In this document: one piece after another, positions 44,066-55,000 of the stretch
Layout: each line of letters begins with the position of its first letter
How positions within the stretch are numbered: position 1 is the stretch's first letter
Source: Tubiluchus corallicola
Lineage: Eukaryota; Priapulida; Priapulimorpha; Priapulimorphida; Tubiluchidae
Length of the DNA: 64,000 nt
Direction of reading: 5' to 3'
Assembly: GCA_030141605.1 (NCBI GenBank)
Contig: JAQGDQ010000497.1
Span: 62,001-126,000, forward strand
Translations under genes and position numbers: made by a program
The notes under the pieces: model-generated
Databases searched by the model: none
What the model was told of the DNA's origin: nothing
What the model saw: only the letters and a program-made list of their open reading frames with translations

Positions 44066-47000
44066 ATGGAGGATAGATCTAATGAGCCCGGTGGAGGTGG
44101 TGAGGGAAACAGAGGATCTGAGGGAGCTGGTGGAGGAGACAGGGAAAGGAGGTATCCTGTGAGCTTGCCAGGAGCTCTTCAGTTTGCTGTAGAGAACACA
44201 GACCAATCATCGGGTAGTGGACATCAGCATCAACCCCTCTCAGAACAGGTAATTGTATGAGAAGCATGTAACGTTAAGTAAGTTATTTATTAAAATAAGC
44301 TAATACGATAATAACTTGTGCATAAAATCTTTTTTGTTGGAAAGATGAAACATTAATTTTTAAGATCCAGAAACCTTTATTGACTTTTGCATAAAATTCT
44401 AGTATGTAAACTATATGCCTTTAGTCTTGCAGTCATCATAAGTTTACCTCGTTTAGCCGCTGTGACCTATTATTCTTTACCTCGGGCTGTGTAGTGTGTA
44501 TTAACTTAAACGTATGCACTTACGGCATGACACTACCAGATGATATGACACCAGGTGTCAGTTAGTTAGATGTAGTTAACCACTAAATATCATCCCGCGG
44601 CTCTGAGTTTTTAATATAAAGCATTTATCCATGAAGCAATAGATTTATAAGCCATACCTCAGGCTCAGTAGACACATATTTTATGTACATTTTGAAAACT
44701 TGTATAGATCTCCTGTTTAATCTATAATATACATTCTAGTAGAGTAAAATCAATTATTCATAAAGGAAGACAGGACGATTGTTTAGACTCAATCTCATTT
44801 AAATTTACTGTCCAACATATACATTTTCTTGCCTATAAAAGTTAACAGTTGTTCCTTATATTTGATTAATAACGGCAACCGAACACAGCTATTGCTTACG
44901 TCAGAAACTAACCACAGTTTGTGCAATGGCAGGCATCTTCCCTTGCGCATCAAGCACATATGCATAAGTGTTACAGTACTGTTTAAATGCATGATGTCAC
45001 GAAAATGTGCTCTACATCATATGATGTCATGAAACTAACACTGCAGTTCATGATCATGGTTATCACGGTACCGTCTTCTATTTGTCGGCCACGCTAACGT
45101 GTCAAAAAGGCGCCGTCGCCAATCTTAGTAGATTCACTGAGCCGTGCGTAGCTTTGAAAGTTTAACAACATGTGAATACCCGAGGTAATTATTATTTAAC
45201 CTAAGCTTTGAAATAAAAAAGCTATTGTAGTTTTCAATATTTCAGAGCATACTTTATTTTGAACTATTGTTTACACAATCGTCTGGTTTTGCTTTAAACA
45301 CATATCAAGTAGCAGCTTAGGATCAGAATATTCTTCAAATAATGTGAATTTATTACGCAGAGCAGTATACAGTATTTTGCTTGGTAGTATACAAACAATG
45401 AGTAATAGTGCAGAATAAATTATTACACCAAGTATTGCTCAAACAATATGAAAACTATTAGTCCTCAAAATTCGGTGTGAAAGCCATGCACATCTCATAC
45501 AGACTGCAATCTCGAGTGGTTTGATTGGGATGACACATGTTGCAGATATCTCACAGTCTGTCCGCAAGCCTGGATCTACCATAAGGGCAACCTGGGCATT
45601 TGCCCAGGGGCCCTTGAGCCAAGAGGGGCCCTTTGCGATTGGGTATATATATTTTTTCCTCATGACTCAATTTAAGCACGAGCCACGGCAGCTGGCGCTT
45701 CTCCGCCAGCCCCTGAACACAGCACTCGGTAGTCCTACCCAACTTCACCTACCATCCAATCAGAATAAAATAAGTTGTTTACAATAAATGAGGTCTCTTG
45801 ATTGTCTGTCCTATAAGTCATTTTGATGATTTCACAGGTTTTGGTGTGTGTGTGCGTGTGTGATGTGGCCTCCTTAAGGGTGTGGATTTTGGGGGGGTCC
45901 TCCGGGCTGACAGTGCCCAGGAGCCCCTAGGTTACTGATCCGGCCCTGTCTGTCCGTCTTATCCATCTTTCAGAACAGCTCCATTATGTGTGGCAGAATT
46001 GAGGTCCGTTCAAACGGGGAAAAAATGAAAGTCAGAATTTGCAGGTCGCTCCTATAATCATACTCCTATGGTCGTCCTCAAGATTGCAGACTGTGCGAGG
46101 TGTGCAGTGCTATCACGCTATATTTTGTCAGCATGGTAGATTCTCTGTTGTTCTAGTAATCTTAGCGTAATAAGCAGTTCTGTACTTTTACTGGTTGTAC
46201 CCCTAGTACAACATTATATTCCACCCTGCATTAATTTTCCACTCTTTTAATTTTTTTTTGTTCATTTCAACCAGGATAGACAGTTTCTAATGAGTGCATT
46301 GGACTCTGTGATGTCCGATCCTCTTCAACACGTTAAGGCCAGATTGTCCGCTCTTAGAGAAATATTTTACAAACAAGATAACCAAGAACCTTTTGACATA
46401 GAACAGCTACAGGAAATCTTAGAAGACCTTAAAGAATGGTGCGAAAATATGGATTTAGCAAATGGTAATAAGTATGCGTGTTTAATTTTCTATTAAATAC
46501 AATGGCCCTTACATATGGAATTCAATTGCTCCAGCTATTAAAAATGCCAACTCGCTGTCCATATATAAAAAAAATTATAAATTAAACTTACTTGAAACAT
46601 ATAACTGATCACTCAATCATGATTTTTTTTGTTTTTCATTTTCAAAAACTTCCCCTCTAGTATAATAATATTTTTAATACTTCCCACCCGTATTTATATT
46701 TGTATATATGTAATATTGTATCTGTATATATTGTAATTTTTTCGTAACTAATTCTAGTGGCCTACCATAAGCTAGCTTCTTAGGTCTCTAGCGCAAAATT
46801 CGTGAATTGTATCATATTTTTGTATTAACAAAACCTGATTATCGTGCGCATGTAATGTATATGTTTATTGCGAAATAAATTTATTAAAATCTAAAATTAA
46901 AATCTAATCTAATGTTTGATAGAGCTGTTTGCTTATTTATTTCGAATGCATTTGATGTGATATGGCAATGATTGTTCATTAAAGCTTGCTTTAACATCTG

Positions 47001-50000
47001 CAGATTTAACAGTTCGTTGATAATTTGATGTACGACAAATTTTCGTTCTTGGTTCTTAGCACTCACGTTAGTGCAAATTCCCAGGCGAGTTCATAGCCTA
47101 GCGGTACTGTACTGCCAAACTCGCTATATTACCAAATTTTTTCCGGTCCCAAAGTGGGTGATAAAAAATGGTTTGACTATACGCACAAATGTGTTGCAGA
47201 TTTTCATAAGCTTGGAGGATTTGAACACTTGCCAAGGCTTCTCACCACTGCTGATGCAGCTGTGCAATGGAGAACAGCTGATCTGATTGCTACACTGGCT
47301 CAGAATAATGTCTATTCACAACAGCATCTGCTGCAACTAGGAATCTTGCCTCAGCTATTACAGCTGCTAGACTGCAGTGAGAATGAAGAGGTTCGAGTGA
47401 AAGCACTATACGGCTTGTCCTGTATGTAAGCTTAGTCTAGTATTTTTTTATTTCTTATGTCCCTGACCACGTTATAGGCCTACGATCAAATGCTGGCTAA
47501 AGTGGCACTTACTTGGTATCCGTTATCCACTTGCAGAACAGCTACATACAAAAAAATCAATAGGAAATAGCTGCAGAAAAAGATAACAATTAAGCATTGC
47601 TGATGTCTGGCAAATGCCTTTCAAAAAGCCAGAAGAAACTGCCTAATTGCAATAGCTTGAAGTAATATCTAGCAAAAGTCATTTCTTATCAAAGTTGCAA
47701 ACTTCTTTACATTTCTTTTAGAAGTACATCATGATTACTGCCTTTTGCCCACTTGGTATCCAGTATAAATTTAACACATTCTTAAAAAAATTATAACTTA
47801 TATGGCCTCCAATTGCTATATTCCCTGTAATCTAGCTAGCAAGTTTCGATATACTAGCAAGCAATTTCATCAGAAACCTGACATTCTTTCTTTTTAAGTA
47901 AAATTTTTTTCACCTTTGTGATTATATATTTAGTTTACGTGTTTCTCTACAGGTTTAGTCAGATCAATGCCAGCAGCTCAAGCCAAATTCATTGAGCTAG
48001 ATGGCTTCTCTTACTTGCTGCGAGCAATGCAAACTGACATGCCACGACTAAAAGTCAAGGCAGCTTTTCTGATTTCAGCAATTTGTTCCTCTGATCACAA
48101 AGTGACTGGTAAGTACTACCTAGCCTTGATTTGATCTGTTATAGAACCTAAATGTGTTGCTGTTTCGTTACCGAAAATAGTGAATTCGGTTCTGCTCTGA
48201 AACTTTCAAAATTTAGCTTTATTTAACCTAACAGCTTAACTGGCAAGGTACCGTATATACTCGCATATAAGCCGAATTTAGAACTATAAAATACAATACT
48301 GAAATCAGGGGGTCGACTTATATGCGCATGAAACAAAATGAACACAAGGACAGACACTAATGCCAATTTTCCAGCCACACATTTTCATCGCTATCTGACT
48401 CTTTATTTGGTTGTGTGTCACCAGTGGTGTATTGGAGGGGGATCGCCGTCCACCCACTTTTTTTTAGAAAAAATTCACATTTCAATAAGGGATCAATTTT
48501 GTTGATTGGGTATGGAGTAAAATTAGACAAGTTGATGGTCGGCTTATATACGGGTTTTTGCAAAAACTGGCCATTTTAAAGCAGTTTTGGGGGGTCGGCT
48601 TATATGCGATGTAGGCTTATATGCGAGCATATACGGTAGTAAAATTTGTTAAAAAATACCACCGAGTCTAGTTATTGCTAGACCATCTACCACTATTAGT
48701 TTTATGGTGTACAAGGCATTTACTAAAAAATTTACAAAGAAGCAGATGTTGTTATCATATTAAGCAGAACAGATGTGAATGAACATTATACTTATTTATA
48801 GGCAGCTAGCCAACCAACCTACCAACCTACAAATAATGTTATGACGTCTGTTTTAAATCAAGAAATCCATAACATTACCTGTAATTGGTTGAGCTATTGG
48901 TTTCCTGTATACAAAAAGTTTGGAGGCCAAACTAGCATGTAACTTCGACAGTTGTCCGTGTTCTGTTTTTCCTGTGAACTTCACACTTGTCTGCCTGCCA
49001 CGTGTCGTTGTTTTTGTTTCAGCTTTCCAGCAAGTTGTTATTAGGTTTATGTTTTTTAGTCGTCCCTTTCCGTTTCTAAAATTTGTTTACGTTGTTTTTT
49101 CAACTTTTATGCAGTTACGCAGCACCTACTCACATCATCTACGGCGGGGGCCATGGGGCGGCCATCCACCGGGTCGTTAGTCCCCAGAAGGTGTATGCAG
49201 AATTGCTGCAAATGCTTTAGCCACCCTTTATTTTTGAACATTTAATGTTGAATGACTTTCATTGCGGACGCTTACAAAAAGTTTAAACTAGACCACGCAA
49301 CAAATCATTTATTTTTATTCTATTTTTTCCCAATAACAATATAAAGAAAAATAGATATAAATAAACAGACACCAAGTTAGAATGAGGATTGTTATGACTT
49401 TTATAGAGTAATCAGTAGCACATCATTTTTGAATTAGTACAAGTGAAATTTATTATTATAAACAGTCAAACCTCTTTATACTACTTACTTTGGAACTGCC
49501 AAAAAAGTTGGCATTATTATAACGAGGTACATGCCTATGCAAGTATAGACATTTTGTTTTGTTAAAATTTAGACGTTCAACAAGGTCGGCATTATAACAA
49601 AACTTAACTGTATTTATTATTTTATAAGTACAAAGAGAGTAGCCATCTTTCCTAAAAAATATAATATTATAAGTGTTCACAGAACAGTGCTTTTATAAGG
49701 TACAATTATGATATATTTAACACAGATGCATTACTTGATATGGGCATGGTGCAACAAATAATTGGTTTATTGCATGATCAACACGATTCCACACATGAGC
49801 ACATTGCTAGTGCTCTTCTCAGCCTAATATCAGACAGTGAAAGAGGACAGCGACTGTGTTGCTCTCCCGAACTCGGACTAAGATCACTTCTCAATAAAAG
49901 GCTGGTGGACTTGGCGCAAAAAGAGGAATATCTAGTATGTAAACCATTACACGTTCTCAGCTAATTTAATGTGTTGGAATACCCGTGCTGTTCTACGTGT

Positions 50001-51109
50001 AAATTTAAAATACAGTCAAACCTCGCTATAATGGACTTTAAGGGAACGCTCAAAAAGTTCATTACAGCAAGAGTCCATTATACCGAGGGGTACCATATCT
50101 GAGGCCAGACTACCCTACAATAGATACAATAGGATCATAGAAATCAACAGTAAAATGAAATAATGTTTATAATGTTTATAAGCCAAATGGGCCAACTTGC
50201 CGTTATGAACCTTCCCGTAAAGCTGAAGTTGACCTGGATATTTCAGGAAAATTGATTCTCAGAAGTCTACGCTCCGAAAAGAGCAACACAGCACCTACAG
50301 TGTACCAGCATAAACTGCGATCACATGTGGATCCATTATACATGGGTCCATTATAGCAGGGGAGAAAATACACTGGGGAGCAGAAAATGAGTCCATTATA
50401 CTGAAGTCCATTATACAGAGGGGATAAAAACAAAGAAAAACGGGAACGGAGAAAACGTCCATTATATCGAGGGGTCCATTAAACCGAGGGTCCATTATAG
50501 TGAGGTTTGACTGTAGCAGCATTGAATTCTGTCAGACTATTTGGATAGCAGAGATTAAATTTCAAAGTAATTCAATTTTGCTAGTTTAAGCTAAATAGCG
50601 TCACATTAACATTTTACCAGTATATATGAGTAATTTATGACATCATCTTTACCACTTACGAGATAATCTGCCTAAGAGACATGAAAGTAACTGCTAAATC
50701 ACAATTCTTCAAAACCTAAAAACATTACATTTAGCTATAGAATCTTTTTGTGGTTTGTATGATGGTTTGAAGAAACTGCATTAACCAAGGTTAGGTAACC
50801 CACATGAAAATTCATACACCTTTAATTCGAAATAGAATTTTTATTTAACCTTCCAAATATTTGAATATTCAGATGATTCACTCGAAAACTAAGAAATAGA
50901 AAGTTTTGCCTCAATGAGCAAGTGAAATTCCATCCCAATTAGCCAAAATGTATCAAAATTGTGATGTAAAATATTTGTCTGGACGTGGCATACTAAATAT
51001 CCTGGTTTCATATTTTTTGTTTCAGGAAGAGCGGGAATATTACACAAGGATACGGGAAATGTGTTTCGGGATAGAGCCTGTATCTTCCTCACAAGCACTT
51101 GATAGATAA
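44066..51109 (+). CDS. HSPBP1: Hsp70-binding protein 1 (armadillo-type nucleotide exchange factor)
   Basis: HSPBP1/Fes1 binds the Hsp70 ATPase domain with an armadillo-repeat fold and promotes nucleotide release in the cytosol. Exons: 44066-44248, 46275-46464, 47200-47421, 47953-48108, 49726-49934 and 51026-51109 (stop TAA 51107-51109). Phases agree throughout, giving 347 residues (human about 360). The N-terminus is Gly/Glu/Arg-rich, then LPGALQFAVENTDQ. The armadillo region runs from about residue 65 to 315, with DLKEWCENMDLAND, QWRTADLIATLAQNN, RVKALYGLSCLVRSMP, FIELDGFSYLLRAMQ, LKVKAAFLISAIC, MGMVQQIIGLL and CCSPELGLRSLLNKR. It ends LEEREYYTRIREMC...ALDR, matching the family's conserved C-terminal residues. 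The ATG is the first in this frame after an acceptor-like CCTATAG. The introns carry a hAT remnant, a LINE end and three to four MITEs. Confidence 0.95.
44249..45559. other. HSPBP1 intron 1, left part, no recognised feature
   Basis: AT-rich intron sequence. A GC-richer patch at 45060-45140 (GGTACCGTCTTC, AGGCGCCGTCGCC) stands out, but I cannot assign it. Confidence 0.35.
45560..45952. mobile_element. Degenerate hAT-like element
   Basis: The right end read inward is CAGGGCCGGATCAGTAACCT and the left end is CAAGCCTGGATCTACCATAA; both resemble hAT-type CAGGGCCGG termini. The interior has GGGCATTTGCCCAGGGGCCC and a GT-rich run at 45846. No open transposase frame was seen. It lies in HSPBP1 intron 1. 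Confidence 0.5.
46480..46905 (+). mobile_element. LINE 3' end (CR1/L2-like) in HSPBP1 intron 2
   Basis: A short frame from about 46494 reads KYNGPYIWNSIAPAIKNANS then LSIYKKNYKLNLLETYN and stop, the usual C-terminus of CR1/L2-type LINE proteins. The 3' UTR contains CTTCTTAGGTCTCTAGCGCA (shared with 16600-16765) and ends AATAAATTTATTAAAATCT with a repeating AAATCTAA tail. It begins only about 16 bases after the HSPBP1 exon 2 donor. Confidence 0.75.
48249..48638. mobile_element. MITE with CCGTATATACTCGC termini, complete copy
   Basis: The left end is TA-CCGTATATACTCGCATATA-AGCC and the right end GGCTTATATGCGAGCATATA-CGG-TA, inverted repeats flanked by TA. Length is 390 bp. The interior right half is nearly identical to window positions 1-318. 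No transposase is present. TA target duplication fits a Tc1/mariner-type origin, but this is inference. It lies in HSPBP1 intron 4. Confidence 0.85.
49462..49612. mobile_element. pogo/Tigger-like MITE, about 150 bp
   Basis: The left end ACAGTCAAACCTCTTTATAC and right end GCATTATAACAAAACTTAAC then TGTA are imperfect inverted repeats of the TACAGTCAAACCTC family. It lies in HSPBP1 intron 4, about 115 bases before exon 49726-49934. Confidence 0.7.
50011..50515. mobile_element. pogo/Tigger-like element with repeated TCCATTATA motifs
   Basis: The ends TACAGTCAAACCTCGCTATA-ATGGAC and GTCCAT-TATAGTGAGGTTTGACTGTA are inverted repeats. About eight copies of TCCATTATA or close variants lie in the element, most in the right 190 bp (near 50332, 50346, 50391, 50406, 50458, 50475 and 50490). 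No transposase is present. It lies in HSPBP1 intron 5. Confidence 0.85.
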
Positions 51110-52022
51110 CACAATCTCATTCTGCTGTATGACAATTTATTACAAAAATATCAACATGGCATTTAGATGCCCTTTCAGTCATTGCAGTAATTCATTGGAA
51201 AATGTAAAATACAGTATGTACAATTGCATTTCATCGTGTAGACAGCTAAGGCATCGTTGAATTGTAATTTAAATAGCTTTTACAAACATATTGCAAGGAT
51301 TCTAAAACTTGGCCGTCGTTCATGTAATGCCGCATTTTAAATGTGCATTACTGATAATATAACATTCTTCATCAAATAATGTAGAAAGACATGACACTTA
51401 GAAAATTACAGACCACTGTGTGCTAAGTTCTGCTTTGTGAGTTTGCACTGTTATTATTGCTGTTTAAATGCCTAACACCTAGAAATACTGGCACTAACAT
51501 CTTACATCTACAGACTTTGCTTGCATCTCAAAACAGTATTTGGTCTTACAATGAAGGTTACGCAGTAAGGCTGAAATGGTAAACCTTTTAATCGACCGCT
51601 AACCGGTGTAAGCCTTTAGAAAATCACTACCCAATTAACTGCTACTTTGCCGCTTTTTCTAGGTATCCGCATTACTGAAGCCTTGTATCTTTTCTGAGTT
51701 GGCATACGCAGTTAGCAATGTCCCGCTTACATAAAATTGTGTTATTTACAACATTGTTTCTATTAATCTAGTTGCTTAAGAAGCATCTAAATGATAACTA
51801 TGCTAGATTTGAACCGCACTATTTACTCGTACAAAGAATGAACGAATAAAGGTATGACATCATCAGGAACTGTTAAACAGTTAACCAGCCGCAATTAATA
51901 AGATTTAAACGGTTACTTAGAAAGCCTAACTATCTCAGCCCCATCACGCAGTCATGCAAATGATTTGACTAATGTCTGAACATTGCAATATCCGGCTGAT
52001 GGGTTAAATAAAAACACAGTAA
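51110..52022. other. Convergent 3' UTRs of HSPBP1 (+) and CDC16 (-)
   Basis: The first clear AATAAA for HSPBP1 is at 51845-51850, and the first for CDC16 (TTTATT on +) is at 51136-51141. If both are used, the transcripts overlap by about 700 bases tail to tail. No gene lies between them. Confidence 0.4.
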
Positions 52023-55000
52023 TTAATAGTCATCGCTACCTTCCAGCTCCATTGAAGTATCAACAATCATATCACTAGCGTCCATTGTCATCGAATCAGA
52101 AGGCAAGCTCGGATGCGTCATGGTTAACTCAGACTCCTGCGCACTGTCTGATACAACGCTCTTGAAGTGCGGCCCGTCTTTTGGTATCGGAAATTCCTCA
52201 GGACCGTCATCAGACGAATCCAACTCGCTGATTAAATTCTGCATACACTTTTCCAGCATAGTTGTGCTGAACGTATCGTCCCTGCGCAGTCCCAGAGCTT
52301 TGTGAAAATAGTCCACCGCCGACGACATGTTCCCGAGCAAACTGTGCACGTATCCCATTGCCGAGTAGGTTGAAGGATTCTGCGGCGACAAGACCAACGC
52401 TCTTCTGTGGAACTCTAATGCCATATCATACTTCTTTAATTTCCTGCAAGCGTGACCGAGATTGTTTAACAGCGGCTCCCACTTTTCGACAGACACACTT
52501 TGCTGTGCTGCTTTTATGCTCTCTAGAGCATCGCTGAAATGTTTCTCGGCGGATTCGTAGTCGTTGTTCTGATAGGCAATCACACCCATCTCGTGGAGGA
52601 CAAATGGATCGTTTGGAGCAATGGCGAGCGCTTGGCTGAAAAATCGATCAGCTAATTTGGAGTTGTTTGTGAGACCGTACTCCAGCCCTATGTACAACAG
52701 TGGAAGGTGACATCTGAAAGCAAAGCCGCAAAATTGTATCATAGGTGATCTCATTTAGCAGGTATTTTTTACATGAACATTTCGTTTGGCAAACATGCAA
52801 AATTAACAAATTAATGTCCAAATTCTGGTGTATTTACAACAAAAAATGACAGCGTATGTACATGGAAGCATTGATAGACAATTTTTTTCCATCCAATAAC
52901 ATCTGCACTAACATGACGCAGATGATTAATGAACTGTAATGATAGTCGTAACCAGACACTAACTTATTTGGACAAAAGAACAAACTCTATAACAGATTAG
53001 TATACTAATTTGACTAAATTGATTTATAAGGCTTGTGTTACACTTACCCTCTATACTATTGCTTCGAGACAACAAAGCATGCCTTGCAACAAACATAAAT
53101 AATTCACAGACACATTTTGTCACGTGTGTATGTGGCTCGGATAGTGCATTTAGTGACTCTTGAAAATTGAACAGATCTTCAAAAGTTTTGTAATTAAAGA
53201 TTTTAGCAGGCAGTACTAGATAATTAAAGGTAATATAATTAAAAATTGAAAGCAATAAATCACAAAGTAAACTACGTGTACTTTTTTCGTCAATGTAATC
53301 TGTAATAATGTTATTATAATAGTGTTTTCAGAAATAATTTATTTGGAATATTAGTTTAAGTTTATTTATTTCCACTCTGCATCTAACAATTATAATAAAA
53401 ATACAGATAATTTCACTGAAGTAAAAATAAATATAAATGCAATATTATCCAGAAATTACAAAATGCAGCATATACATGTGCAAATTACATTACAGAATAA
53501 TTTTGATGCATACAGTTTGAGCCTAAAAGCATACCTTGACAGGCCAAACTGTACGTGGAAATCTTGAAAAAAAATGATTTATAATTGAAATAATGATAAT
53601 ACATACATAAAAGTGGGGGGGAGTAGTGAATGAAAGATGAAATGGAGCGAGAACTAAGAAAAACTGTGATCATGATTATAAAGTGTTCAGTAACCTATTG
53701 AGCATAGTCACGATATATTAACATTACTGTGGAAAAAGAATGCAGGTGATTACCGCTATCAAATTGTGACTTAAAAATTATTATTTTATTATTAAAAGTT
53801 TATCATTATAAACCAACTTTAAGCTATGAAGAATTACCCCTTCATCAGCGTGGAAGCCTTGAAATATGCAGCCATAGCCTGGTCATGTTCATTTTCCACA
53901 GCAAACGAATGTCCGTATGCCAACCATGCGGGGCCGTACACACGGTCAAGTGTGGTAGCTTTACTCAAGTACTGTCGGGCGGCATCATTCTTCTTTACTA
54001 ATAGATAATAGCATCCAACAGCGAACCAAGCCACCTAAAAATAATACGAGTTTAGTTAGTTGTTTAGTTATTCTTACAAATTAAGCCAGTTAAAACAACA
54101 CACTTAAAGTATAAAACATAACCTATGATGGGCAATTAAAATAGAAAAAAGCCTTTTCACAGTTCCAGCAATTGACGATGATCGTGAAAAGGTCAAACGT
54201 TAAGTGTACTAGACAACGCACATGTGCACGTTTAACAACACCTCACAGCCCAAGCGTTGTAAAAGTAAGACTTTTAACAGCTAGCTAGAATCCTACCTAG
54301 TTCATTTCTTCTTGTTCCCAAGCAAGATCCTGCTAGTAAATCAATCTACGTACAGACAATTCCACATAAAACAAGTGAAGTTACTGAACTGATGTGGCAG
54401 ATGGCATCGCTATACACATATGTCACGTGACGTTTGTAGTTAAGACACATTGCTGTGGTACACTTAATCTTTGACCTGCAGCAACTGCACGTGCGCGCAT
54501 CAAAACTGTAAAAAGGCTTATGGGATGAAAATATATATTCACACCTTTTACATGGAAATCTCAATAAAGGTTTAATAATGGACCAACAAAACTCAAATAA
54601 ACCAACTTCTTTGCAAACTTTGATGAGGAATATCATTGATATTGAGCTACGTTCCAGTCTCGCCACAGTCATTTCCATTAAACGTGCTCTGCCATTGAAT
54701 GTTGGGCACTAGTCCCAGTATGCCAAATAGTATAGACATAAAACTTAAATTATAATTTCCAAATTATTACAGTCCGGTAATTCTTATTAAAAAAATGGGT
54801 CGCCAACGGGAGCCATTTTGTAATATAATTTTATGGGCCACTCTTAGGCAAGCAATGGGTGCCATGCTTTTGCTTTAAGCAAAAACTGCATTTAACTGTG
54901 CGACACGCACATGAAGTACTGAACAATAATGCAGGCTGGCAATCGTTGCACAGAACGACATTTAAAATTGTGCATCTGGTACAAACTTATAATAAAGTTT

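Noticed and set aside
48920-49180. 86-codon + strand ORF in HSPBP1 intron 4
   Set aside because: It has no recognisable domain, and its length is expected by chance in an intron with mixed repeats.
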